DNA from: Cryomorphaceae bacterium 1068
GTDB taxonomy: Bacteria > Bacteroidota > Bacteroidia > Flavobacteriales_D > Cryomorphaceae
DNA length: 64,000 bases
Direction: 5' to 3'
Assembly: GCA_027214385.1 (NCBI GenBank)
Contig: JAPVXR010000017.1
Span: 1-64,000, forward strand
In this document: positions 55,092-63,328 of the stretch, piece by piece
Position numbering within the stretch: position 1 is the stretch's first letter
Layout of the letters: each line of letters opens with the position of its first letter
The notes under the pieces: model-generated
Seen by the model: only the letters and a program-made list of their open reading frames with translations
Told to the model about the DNA's origin: nothing
Database searches by the model: none
Program-made: the position numbers and the translations under genes

Positions 55092-56453
55092 CTAATTTTC
55101 TCTAAGTATTCTGGTCCAACCATCAACTCCGAGAGAGAGCAAAACCGCCGTTTCTGCGCCAAACTCGTCCAAAACAAGATTTGGTGTGAAGAAATCAACG
55201 GGAAAAACTCCCGTATCTATCGTGACTTCGCCAAAGGCAGCAAAGGCTCCAGTCTTCCTGATGGTATAGACTCGTCCTTCGCATACGGAAGCCGGAGGCA
55301 AAAAGATACCAAAATCAAGATTTCCTAAAGGCTGAAAGTTGATCACAATCATGTGATCGTCAGCATTTGCAGTATAATTATCAGTGTCGCCAGACTCCAA
55401 CAAGGTCACATCATAGCCTACGGAGCCACCAAATTGCACCGTGCTAAGAGGCGATGAAGTTCCAATTCCAACCCGCTGATCTTCATTGTATACCGTGTTT
55501 TGGTCTTCGTCAATAATCCAATCCCCATCTTCTCTAAGCGGTGCAAGGTTTACCGAGTGCTCAATCCCTGCCTCACTCAAGGTTAAGATGGTATCGTTGG
55601 TCAAAGTGAAAGCTTCATCGTCGATGAGTTCGTTTGTTGGATCAGCATCTTCATCTTCGACCAAAATGTCCAGATTCACACTGTAAGAAATCCCAGCCTC
55701 AGATATAACCAAGTTCGTTCCTATGAGTTGTAGGCCTGAGTCTGAATCAATAAGTTCATTGGTCGGATCAGCATCAGCATCGGCAATGTTCAATTCGGCA
55801 AGTGAAATAATTACTTCACTGCCATCGGCTTGGGTCAGGGTAATAGTATTGTTCTCAGGATTAAACAGGGCCGAGGAAATTAATTCGTTGGTAGCATCTG
55901 CATCTGCATCATCCACGTTCAACCCTTCCAGTGGAATATTCACTACGTTTCCCGGCTCTTGGATATCAATGGATTGAGTTTCCTCATCAAATTGCGCTGA
56001 CGTGATCAGTTCATTTGTCGGATCATTGTCCAAAGATTCTTCTGCATTTCCTGCAAAGAGAGCATAAGGAACTGAAAGAAACCGGGATGATCCAAGACTT
56101 TCTAATCCCGAACCACTATCCACTTCAATTTCATACCAAATGTTTCCCGAAGCCCATGGTATGGCCTCAAAGCTCCCATCTGTGGCATCGCCTCCACCGA
56201 TAATGAGGTTGATCAACCCGAAGTCATTGGTTTGAATTCCCGAGTGAGATTCAGAGTAAACTATAGTTCCGTTAGGGCCCCCATCTCGAATAGTAACGAC
56301 TATAAATACCATCTCGTTTTTGAGTGCTTCACCAGATTCACTATCTCTAAGCGCCGCCTGGTAGTTGATCCCTTCAGGCGACTGAGCTGATGAAATCAAG
56401 CAGGAAAAAAAGAGGAGAAAAAAGGAGAAATACTTCGCGTGTTGGAATTTCAT
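55092..56453 (-). CDS. Surface repeat protein, paralogue of the 684-residue protein
   Basis: 453 residues. A signal peptide (MKFQHAKYFSFFLLFFSCLISSAQ-type, about 1-24) precedes the INYQAALRDSESGEAL N-terminal domain (about 25-125), the same as in the next gene. Four or so longer Asp-rich repeats (about 143-308; DADADPTNELI linkers) follow, then a C-terminal domain starting with VGIGTSSPLSTVQFGG. The start at 56453 is preferred, as it gives a normal signal peptide; an in-frame ATG at 56498 would add 15 residues. It is the first gene of the six-gene PorP/SprF operon. Function unknown. Confidence 0.83.
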   Translation of the reverse strand: MKFQHAKYFSFFLLFFSCLISSAQSPEGINYQAALRDSESGEALKNEMVFIVVTIRDGGPNGTIVYSESHSGIQTNDFGLINLIIGGGDATDGSFEAIPWASGNIWYEIEVDSGSGLESLGSSRFLSVPYALFAGNAEESLDNDPTNELITSAQFDEETQSIDIQEPGNVVNIPLEGLNVDDADADATNELISSALFNPENNTITLTQADGSEVIISLAELNIADADADPTNELIDSDSGLQLIGTNLVISEAGISYSVNLDILVEDEDADPTNELIDDEAFTLTNDTILTLSEAGIEHSVNLAPLREDGDWIIDEDQNTVYNEDQRVGIGTSSPLSTVQFGGSVGYDVTLLESGDTDNYTANADDHMIVINFQPLGNLDFGIFLPPASVCEGRVYTIRKTGAFAAFGEVTIDTGVFPVDFFTPNLVLDEFGAETAVLLSLGVDGWTRILREN

Positions 56454-56455
56454 AT

Positions 56456-56485
56456 TGGAGCAGGACAAAAGATTCGAACCTTTTG
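56456..56485 (-). other. tRNA 3'-end-like sequence in the operon leader
   Basis: On the minus strand this 30-base stretch has a T-arm-like hairpin (AAAGG-TTCGAAT-CTTTT) followed by GTCCTGCTCCA, closely resembling the T arm, acceptor and CCA end of a tRNA-Gly. No 5' half is present, so it is not a functional tRNA. It lies directly upstream of the start at 56453 and is in frame with the possible longer start at 56498. Confidence 0.35.
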
Positions 56486-56553
56486 TAAAATACTTCAATT
56501 CAATGGCGGGAAAACAGGGGGTTCCGGTTTAAATGCTAACAGTGCGAAGTGAG

Positions 56554-57636
56554 TTATGGATAAGGGTAATTAATGGTAGGGTTTTTTTCACCCCAATGCT
56601 TTTCAAAACGCTCAATATTTATTTCGGAAGACAAGGTGACATCACCAAAAAGGAAATCAACAAAATGTGCTGAGAGAAAAGGTGCAAGCATGACTCCTTT
56701 AGTACCTAATCCATTAAATAGATAAAGGTTTTCTTCTTTTGGGTGTTCGCCTATGAGAGGCCTTCTATCCTGAACAGTAGGCCTGATTCCTGCTTTGTGA
56801 TCAATGATTTCGTATGCGCAAGTAAAATATGTTTCAAACTTGTCAAGCAACTCCTTTTTGCCTGCTTCAGTGGGGTCAGGGGTTTTATCCTTCCAGCTAA
56901 AAGTGGCGCCAACTCTGTAAAGCTCATTGCCCAAAGGCAAAACAAAAAATCCTGCATTAAAGGTCTGCTCTAGCTTAAGCCCCGGGCATTTCAGTGTCAG
57001 CACTTCACCTTTTGTTAAGCCAAAAGGTAGGTAGGACCACCAATCACTCATCGATGATCGATTTCCTCGACAATCAATGACTTTGGTAAAGTCAACGGGG
57101 CGATCAAGGGCATCCTTCAGCTCTTTAATAGAAGGACTTATACTAAGACTAACATCTTGAAAACATCCTTTTTCGGCAATGTATCGCCTGGAGGCGGTTA
57201 AGAAAACAGGAATGTCCAAATATCCTGCATGTCTCACTTCGCCTTCTCCAAATTCGGGAATTCGACCAAATAATTCCTCCAATTTCGGAGGAGGGTTGAA
57301 TAGGTATGGGATAAAACCAGGTAGATCATTTTTTTCAAACCACTTGTCTCTTTCCTGTTTGGAGCCATGAATTCGCCATACCGGACGAGGTTTATAAAAA
57401 TTGACTTCAAGAAGAGATTCCATTCGGGGATAAAACGATTCCAATTCGCTGATGAATTCATCAGCCATCCAACTCTTATTTATTCTTCTGAAAACAATGG
57501 GGTTCCAAAGTCCTGCCGCCACCATGGAGCTCGATGATTTGTAGCCGTCATCAAAAACAACAAAATCAATTCCTTTTTCCAATAATCTCAACGCAAGTGC
57601 AGTTCCCGCAATGCCCTGACCTAAAATAGCTATCAC
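56554..57636 (-). CDS. FAD-dependent oxidoreductase (DAO family)
   Basis: 360 residues. The N-terminal Rossmann motif ILGQGIAGTALALRLLEKG with Asp at the end of strand 2 (VVFDDG) binds FAD. The DAO-family features are SMVAAGLWNPI and the C-terminal FNGLGTKGVMLAPFLS. The fold and size fit the glycine oxidase/ThiO and MnmC C-terminal group; substrate is not deducible. Tandem to the DUF3667 gene, with 14 bases between. Confidence 0.85.
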   Translation of the reverse strand: MIAILGQGIAGTALALRLLEKGIDFVVFDDGYKSSSSMVAAGLWNPIVFRRINKSWMADEFISELESFYPRMESLLEVNFYKPRPVWRIHGSKQERDKWFEKNDLPGFIPYLFNPPPKLEELFGRIPEFGEGEVRHAGYLDIPVFLTASRRYIAEKGCFQDVSLSISPSIKELKDALDRPVDFTKVIDCRGNRSSMSDWWSYLPFGLTKGEVLTLKCPGLKLEQTFNAGFFVLPLGNELYRVGATFSWKDKTPDPTEAGKKELLDKFETYFTCAYEIIDHKAGIRPTVQDRRPLIGEHPKEENLYLFNGLGTKGVMLAPFLSAHFVDFLFGDVTLSSEINIERFEKHWGEKNPTINYPYP

Positions 57637-57650
57637 CCCACAAAGCTAGT

Positions 57651-58592
57651 CTATACGGTAACAATAGCCAGCATTATTGCGGGCACTATGGCGATAAGCA
57701 CAATCACAAAATAGACTATAAGTATTGCGAGAGCTTTTAAAAAAGAGGGTAGCAGTTTCTGACCGTAAACCACTTTTAGAGACCAAATGAAATATATCAA
57801 TAGAAGGAGTGGAATAATAGAAAAGGTCTCAACCTCTATCCAAAAGCTGATCAGCAAATAAATACTCAAAATTGCAAATACGAAAGTATGAATGTGAAGG
57901 GCTTGAACGAGGTGTTGGACATAAAACGAGTTCCTTCTAAAATGAAAAAGCCACAGCACCAAACCGAAAATAGGCACCAAGAAAAAGAGGGAGATCGATG
58001 CAACGCGGAATAGAGATCGCACGAAAGACTTTGGGTCATTGTTAGCCTTCTCTACCTGCTCATACATGTATTCTTCTACACCTCCTTTATCAAATTCATC
58101 CTCTTCGATACTAATGAAGCTTTCTACTTGATCATCAGTCTGCAACGAATCGACAACTATTTGCACATCAGAAACCAGTATGGTATCATTTTCTGCAGCG
58201 AGCAGACTGTCTAGGATCAAAGCCTTTTGATTTTCCACGTTTCTCGTGGTAAATCCCATATTTTCGGCATCATTGTTTACCGAAATTGACAAGAGAAAAA
58301 AGTAGATGAAACTGGTGAAAAGGTACATTCTTAATGGAGCGATGTACGATTTCCGCTTTCCTTCGTTAAACTCTTTTGTGAGTCTTCCGGGTCTCACCAT
58401 AAGCAACAAAATGCTTTTGAAAAACTTAGAATCTACCGTGAAGTAATCTTGGAAAAAGTCGCCTATAAAATCCCCCAAAGGCACTTTAGCGCCCTTGGTG
58501 CGTTGACCACATTGAGCGCAGAACTGATCTGTGGCCTTTAGGTCATTGCCACAGTTTAAGCATTGCGGTAAGTATTTTTTGATTTCGCCCAT
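57651..58592 (-). CDS. DUF3667 membrane protein with zinc ribbon
   Basis: 313 residues. A CxxC zinc ribbon at 11-28 (Cys11, Cys14, Cys25, Cys28) precedes the DUF3667 signature (FFQDYFTVDSKFFKSILLLMVRPGRLTKEF), followed by about five membrane segments (about 88-105, 200-220, 232-265 and 275-310). A soluble acidic insert (about 110-190) separates the first and second segments. The family is found in Bacteroidota and has no known function. Confidence 0.85.
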   Translation of the reverse strand: MGEIKKYLPQCLNCGNDLKATDQFCAQCGQRTKGAKVPLGDFIGDFFQDYFTVDSKFFKSILLLMVRPGRLTKEFNEGKRKSYIAPLRMYLFTSFIYFFLLSISVNNDAENMGFTTRNVENQKALILDSLLAAENDTILVSDVQIVVDSLQTDDQVESFISIEEDEFDKGGVEEYMYEQVEKANNDPKSFVRSLFRVASISLFFLVPIFGLVLWLFHFRRNSFYVQHLVQALHIHTFVFAILSIYLLISFWIEVETFSIIPLLLLIYFIWSLKVVYGQKLLPSFLKALAILIVYFVIVLIAIVPAIMLAIVTV

Positions 58593-58628
58593 TTAACCGG
58601 GGCTGAATTTAAGAAACCTATGCGGGAC

Positions 58629-59015
58629 TTAATCCTCGGCCAGAACCTCTTTCACAATAGAAGGGAGATAATTAAATTCTTTCTCTTTGCTAACGAAGCG
58701 CTTGGCACCGATTTTACCGGCTTCTTCAATGGTCCAATCGTTGTCATTATTGCTTAAGAATATCACAGGAACGTTGTAATCGAAACTCTGCATGAGTTGG
58801 ATAAGGTCAAACCCACTGATAGATGGCATCGTAATATCTACGATTACCAAATGGTATGAATTAGACCCCAAGAGCTTCATTGCATCGGTCGAACTAGGGG
58901 CAATATCAACATCAAAACCATTTTCAGTAAGTAGCTTTCGCGTGATCTTAAGAGTGATCAACTCATCGTCTACAAGAAGGATTCTTTGTCTGCTATTTGA
59001 AGGCACTAGTTTCAA
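58629..59015 (-). CDS. Single-domain response regulator (REC)
   Basis: 128 residues, a stand-alone receiver. Acidic pair Asp16/Asp17, phospho-acceptor Asp60 (LVIVDITMP) and conserved Lys (RFVSKEKEF). It has no output domain. The neighbouring HPt protein gene 23 bases upstream suggests the two form a phosphorelay segment. Cognate kinase not in the window. Confidence 0.9.
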   Translation of the reverse strand: MKLVPSNSRQRILLVDDELITLKITRKLLTENGFDVDIAPSSTDAMKLLGSNSYHLVIVDITMPSISGFDLIQLMQSFDYNVPVIFLSNNDNDWTIEEAGKIGAKRFVSKEKEFNYLPSIVKEVLAED

Positions 59016-59038
59016 AGTTAGTCGGGCTATAAAAAATC

Positions 59039-59389
59039 TTAGGCTGTTTCCAATTGGCGCTTGGCGTCTTGCAAAGCCTCTTCTGAATGTTTCGTGATTT
59101 GGTCGAGTTCCGAAGATACACCGTCCAACTCATTCGCTTTAAGCTTATTCTCTACTTTACGAAGCAATACTACCAATTCTTTTAGACCTAACGGCACGGC
59201 AGCAGATCGCATACGATGAATGACGAAACGCACCTTACTCCAATTGCTCTCATTTCGAGCATCTGTCAACTCATTAAGATCTATAAAAGTACGCTCAGCA
59301 TAAAGCTTGAGAATATCATTTACAAAGTCTTCATCGTTTCCGGAAAGTTGCTTCAAACCATTCACATCAATAGTGCTCATATCAGACAT
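59039..59389 (-). CDS. Histidine phosphotransfer (HPt) protein
   Basis: 116 residues, an all-helical HPt domain with His58 in FVIHRMRSAAVPLG, matching the HPt active-site helix (H-(M/L)-(K/R)-x-(S/A)). Start at 59389; Met4 is an alternative. Relays phosphate between a hybrid kinase elsewhere and the REC protein downstream. Confidence 0.87.
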   Translation of the reverse strand: MSDMSTIDVNGLKQLSGNDEDFVNDILKLYAERTFIDLNELTDARNESNWSKVRFVIHRMRSAAVPLGLKELVVLLRKVENKLKANELDGVSSELDQITKHSEEALQDAKRQLETA

Positions 59390-59452
59390 AGTTTAGGGTG
59401 ACTTGTTATATAAGTACGCTTCACTTGTCTAAACAGTTTCATCTACAGGAAA

Positions 59453-60769
59453 TTAATTGAACAGCCTGAAAATATCCATTCCATTGGCATAGATCAGAAG
59501 GGTAAGAAGTATTGCTATACCGGCTAGCTGAGCGTATTCCATCACTTTTTGATTCGGCTGACGGCCAGACACCATTTCATACAGCAGAAACATCACATGA
59601 CCTCCGTCCAATGCAGGGATCGGTAAAATGTTCATGACCGCTAATATGATGGACAAGAATGCGGTCATATTCCAGAATCGCTGCCAATTCCAAGTGTCAT
59701 CAAATAGTTTTCCGATGGTGATGAATCCGCCCACTTGCTTTACTCCTTCGCTGCTAAACAGCAACTTGAGCGATCGCACATAATCTGTCAAACGTGACCA
59801 ACCATATGCGATTCCCGCAGGAAAACTTTCCAAAAAGCCGTACTCCTGACTCACTGTATCAAAAAACTCCAGCGGAGTTTTGTATCCAAATCCGAGAGTG
59901 CCATCCTCACTTACTGTCATAGCTAAGTTTTCAATGTTGCCACCTCGGTTTACGGCCACATTAATTGTATCTCCTTTTCGGCTAACCAATGCACTCAATA
60001 AAGCAGGAACATATTTGGCATCCTGCCCATCAACTGAAACAAACTCGTCTCCCTTTTTCAATCCTCCTTTTTCCGCATTGGATCCTTCCATTACCGTATC
60101 TACTACTGACGGAAATTGCTCCAGAAACAATGATTGCCTTCCTGACTTTAAAACGGCTTGATCAATATCCTCAGGGAGAGTTATCGATTCACTGTTTCCG
60201 TTTCTTTCTATGTCAATCTTTCGCGCTCCTCCAAAAAGAACGGCAGCATTCACATCATTCAATACCTGAATGTCTGAGCCTTCAACCCCAACGATTTTAT
60301 CACCATGTTCAAACCCAATATCCAGCATCAAGCTGTCTGCATAGACTCCGTATGAAAGATTCTCAATAGGAATGTATTGTTTGCCCCAAGCAAACAACAT
60401 CATTGAGTAGATAAAGAATGCCAGAATAACATTTACCGTTACTCCACCAACCATAATGATGAGTCTTTGCCATGCAGGCTTCGATCTGAATTCCCAAGGC
60501 TTTGGGGGCTCGGCCATCTGCTCGCGATCCATCGATTCATCGATCATTCCCGATATTTTCACATATCCACCCAGCGGCAGCCATCCGATACCATATTCAG
60601 TATCTCCTACCTTTTTCTTAAATAAAGAAAAGTATGGATCAAAAAACAGATAAAACTTTTCGACTCTGGTCTTGAAAAGCTTTGCCGGTATAAAGTGTCC
60701 CATTTCATGAAGGACGATCAATATGGATAGGCTTAATAAAAACTGACTTACTTTAATGAGTATCTCCAT
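59453..60769 (-). CDS. rseP: Site-2 protease RseP (RIP metalloprotease)
   Basis: 438 residues. Zinc motif HEMGH at 21-25 in the first membrane helix, a PDZ pair in the periplasmic part (about 120-300; GLKKGDEFVSVDGQ), and the C-terminal LPIPALDGGH that completes the active site. Four membrane segments. Cleaves anti-sigma factors in the membrane (FecR-type regulators like those at 9230 and 13531 are plausible clients). 6 bases downstream of dxr. Confidence 0.95.
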   Translation of the reverse strand: MEILIKVSQFLLSLSILIVLHEMGHFIPAKLFKTRVEKFYLFFDPYFSLFKKKVGDTEYGIGWLPLGGYVKISGMIDESMDREQMAEPPKPWEFRSKPAWQRLIIMVGGVTVNVILAFFIYSMMLFAWGKQYIPIENLSYGVYADSLMLDIGFEHGDKIVGVEGSDIQVLNDVNAAVLFGGARKIDIERNGNSESITLPEDIDQAVLKSGRQSLFLEQFPSVVDTVMEGSNAEKGGLKKGDEFVSVDGQDAKYVPALLSALVSRKGDTINVAVNRGGNIENLAMTVSEDGTLGFGYKTPLEFFDTVSQEYGFLESFPAGIAYGWSRLTDYVRSLKLLFSSEGVKQVGGFITIGKLFDDTWNWQRFWNMTAFLSIILAVMNILPIPALDGGHVMFLLYEMVSGRQPNQKVMEYAQLAGIAILLTLLIYANGMDIFRLFN

Positions 60770-60775
60770 TCCGTA

Positions 60776-61951
60776 TCAGGCAACTTTGGTCTTAATAAAC
60801 TCTTTTGCTTTCGCTCTTGTTTCGGCATCAGTGCCAAAATAATCTTCTAGTGTAGGTTTTTTGATGAGTGAAACCCCATTCAGGCAGTTCTCTACCAAAT
60901 TCGACATTTCCAAAAAGCCGATTTCTTCTTTTAAAAATGCTTCAACCGCAATTTCATTTGCCGCGTTCAAAATACACGGTGCAGTTCCACCCATCTTCAT
61001 GCTTTCAAAAGCCAAAGACAAGTTCCTAAACGTTTCCATATCGGGCTTCTCAAAAGTAAGGGACGGATAATCGGCAAAATTGAAACGAGGGAAATCTGAC
61101 TTCAAGCGATCGGGAAAGCTCAACGCAAATTGAATAGGCAATTTCATATCGGGATATCCCATTTGGGCCTTTATGCTGCCATCCTCAAACTGAGCCATAC
61201 TGTGAATCACCGACTGTGGGTGGACCACCACATCAATTTCCTCGGGCTTTAAGCCAAAAAGCCATTTTGCTTCGATCACCTCAAGCCCTTTGTTCATCAA
61301 GCTGGCTGAGTCTATGGTCACTTTGGCACCCATATCCCAATTGGGATGTTTGAGTGCTTGTTGAGGCGTTACCTTAGAAAGATCTTGAATGGTTTTTCCA
61401 CGAAAAGGACCTCCCGAAGCTGTGAGGATCACGCGCTCCAACTTGTTGTGGAATTCCCCTACGATGCATTGAAAAATGGCTGAATGTTCCGAATCAACCG
61501 GATAGATATTCACTCCTTTTTCTCTTGCGGCAACTGTTACTAATTCACCTGCTACGACGAGAGTTTCTTTGTTTGCCAAGGCAATGTGCTTGCCGGCATC
61601 AATCGCATTCAAGGTGGGTTGCAAACCCGAAAACCCAACCAATGCGGTAAGGACGATGTCGATCTCCTCCATTTGAACCACATCGGCAATCGCCTCAGCG
61701 CCGCAATACACTTTGATGCCTTTGTCAAAAAGCAAATCCTTCAACCACTCATAACGTGATTCGTCGTTGATCACCACGGCATTCGGCGAAAACTTTAAAG
61801 CTTGCTCTGCCAGAAGATCTGCGTTTCTGTTTGCGGTAAGCACCTCTACCACAAACTCATCAGGATGTGCTTCAATCACTTCGAGGGCCTGAGTTCCGAT
61901 AGAACCGGTAGAGCCAAGAATAGCAATGTGTTTTGATTTTTTCTCTTGCAT
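60776..61951 (-). CDS. dxr: 1-Deoxy-D-xylulose-5-phosphate reductoisomerase
   Basis: 391 residues. NADPH-binding GSTGSIG at 13-19, metal and substrate regions with ALANKETLVVAGE, PVDSEHSAIFQ and LTASGGPFR; MNKGLEVIEAKWLFG in the catalytic domain. Second step of the non-mevalonate (MEP) isoprenoid pathway, converting DXP to MEP. The pairing with rseP is common in this phylum. Confidence 0.97.
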   Translation of the reverse strand: MQEKKSKHIAILGSTGSIGTQALEVIEAHPDEFVVEVLTANRNADLLAEQALKFSPNAVVINDESRYEWLKDLLFDKGIKVYCGAEAIADVVQMEEIDIVLTALVGFSGLQPTLNAIDAGKHIALANKETLVVAGELVTVAAREKGVNIYPVDSEHSAIFQCIVGEFHNKLERVILTASGGPFRGKTIQDLSKVTPQQALKHPNWDMGAKVTIDSASLMNKGLEVIEAKWLFGLKPEEIDVVVHPQSVIHSMAQFEDGSIKAQMGYPDMKLPIQFALSFPDRLKSDFPRFNFADYPSLTFEKPDMETFRNLSLAFESMKMGGTAPCILNAANEIAVEAFLKEEIGFLEMSNLVENCLNGVSLIKKPTLEDYFGTDAETRAKAKEFIKTKVA

Positions 61952-61990
61952 AAAGGCGCAAAGATAACATATAGTAAACCACGGAAGTGG

Positions 61991-63328
61991 CTATTTGGCG
62001 GAACGTAATTTCACCTCATCCAGTAATTTCTCATCGGCATCTTCAATCCCGTCCAGCGCGACGAAATTACCTCCTGCTTTATCGGCGAGTTCTTTCATTT
62101 CTTTGGTAGTGTACTTTCCACATTTGATTCCCAATACCGAGGTTACTACCCCTTTTCTCTTGTACTTGGCTGAAAGCTTCTGAGCTTTATCCGCACCCTC
62201 ATTAAAAGCTCCGTCAGTAGCCAAAATGATCTGGTTGTTTCCGCCATCAATAAAGAAGTCCATCGCGGCTTGACCTGCTCGGTTGATTGCTTTTGTTCCT
62301 TCGGTTTTTCCTCCCGCCGTCAATCCTTTTATGGCCAACTTGCATGCCTCTTTATCCAGATTGCTTTCTGTCTTTATAATTACCCCCGCATCTGTAGCAT
62401 AAGAAATTAGAGTAAAGCGATCCACATCCCTAAGGACATCGACTAGATTAATCATCGCTACTTTCAATAAGTCCAGTTTTCCATTGTGCTTCATAGAAGT
62501 TGACACATCAACTAAAAAGACGAGATTATTTGGTTTGAACTTTGATAGTGGCAACACAAGGTCTTCTTCTACAGGAATATTATCCAAACCGGGTTGAGAA
62601 GAAACAACCTCAGGAGTGGCAGGGGTTTCAGGGGTGTCGGAGGTGGCAACAGTTCGGGGAGCTATCGGTGTAGGACGAACTTCCTCTTTCTGATCAATGT
62701 CTAAAAAAGCGACAAGATGATCATTGGTAGCATTGACAAAAATGGATGTGTCCAATCCTGAAAGGGCGAAATAATATCTACCAAGGGGAAGGTTTAAATC
62801 GAGCTCACCGTTGATGTCTGTGAAATATTTACCCACGGGTTCTCCATCTTTAAATACCTGCACTTGCGTTTCAACCAATGGAATATTTCGCATCGTTCTG
62901 GCCGTAACGCTAAAAGGCCTCAATGACCCTACGGGATTATCTGAGAAGTCGGGGCAGGGAACAAAGCGATCTGCGGCATAAGTCGATTCTCCTTTCAGCG
63001 TGATCTGCTGTGGCACAACCCATGCGCTCGTGAAAACGTCAAACTCCTCCTTGAAAGCTCCTTCTTTATTAGGGTTGTAACGAAGACGCACATATTCCGT
63101 TTTACCTGGCTCTATTGTTTTTGCACTAAAAGTGACATCGACGTTCTTAGGCACCTCGACTCGAAAAATAATAACCGGTTTCTCCGAATTATTCTGAATT
63201 CCGAAATCGGCAAAGTTTTCGTCAGCTCTGGTCAGTAATCCGAAATCCATTTGGGAAGTGACCAAGTTTACTTGACCAAAGCCAGTCAGAAATATGAGAG
63301 AAAAGAATAAGGTTAAGATTTTTTCCAT
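61991..63328 (-). CDS. Secreted VWA-domain protein
   Basis: 445 residues. Signal peptide (ends near 18, GFGQ), then a beta-sandwich (about 20-120) resembling DUF1573/ASPM-SPD-2-type Ig domains (EPGKTEYVRLRYNPN). A carboxypeptidase-regulatory-like segment (about 140-200) is followed by a proline-rich linker (about 220-250). A VWA domain covers about 265-445 with MIDAS motif DVSTS, T in LTAGGKTEGT and D in ATDGAFNEGAD. Probably periplasmic or surface, binding a divalent cation for protein contacts. It starts inside the end of the GH3 gene (16-base overlap). Confidence 0.88.
   Translation of the reverse strand: MEKILTLFFSLIFLTGFGQVNLVTSQMDFGLLTRADENFADFGIQNNSEKPVIIFRVEVPKNVDVTFSAKTIEPGKTEYVRLRYNPNKEGAFKEEFDVFTSAWVVPQQITLKGESTYAADRFVPCPDFSDNPVGSLRPFSVTARTMRNIPLVETQVQVFKDGEPVGKYFTDINGELDLNLPLGRYYFALSGLDTSIFVNATNDHLVAFLDIDQKEEVRPTPIAPRTVATSDTPETPATPEVVSSQPGLDNIPVEEDLVLPLSKFKPNNLVFLVDVSTSMKHNGKLDLLKVAMINLVDVLRDVDRFTLISYATDAGVIIKTESNLDKEACKLAIKGLTAGGKTEGTKAINRAGQAAMDFFIDGGNNQIILATDGAFNEGADKAQKLSAKYKRKGVVTSVLGIKCGKYTTKEMKELADKAGGNFVALDGIEDADEKLLDEVKLRSAK

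Noticed and set aside
56456-56485. A functional tRNA gene
   Set aside because: Only the T arm, acceptor 3' strand and CCA are present; there is no D arm, anticodon arm or matching 5' acceptor strand nearby.
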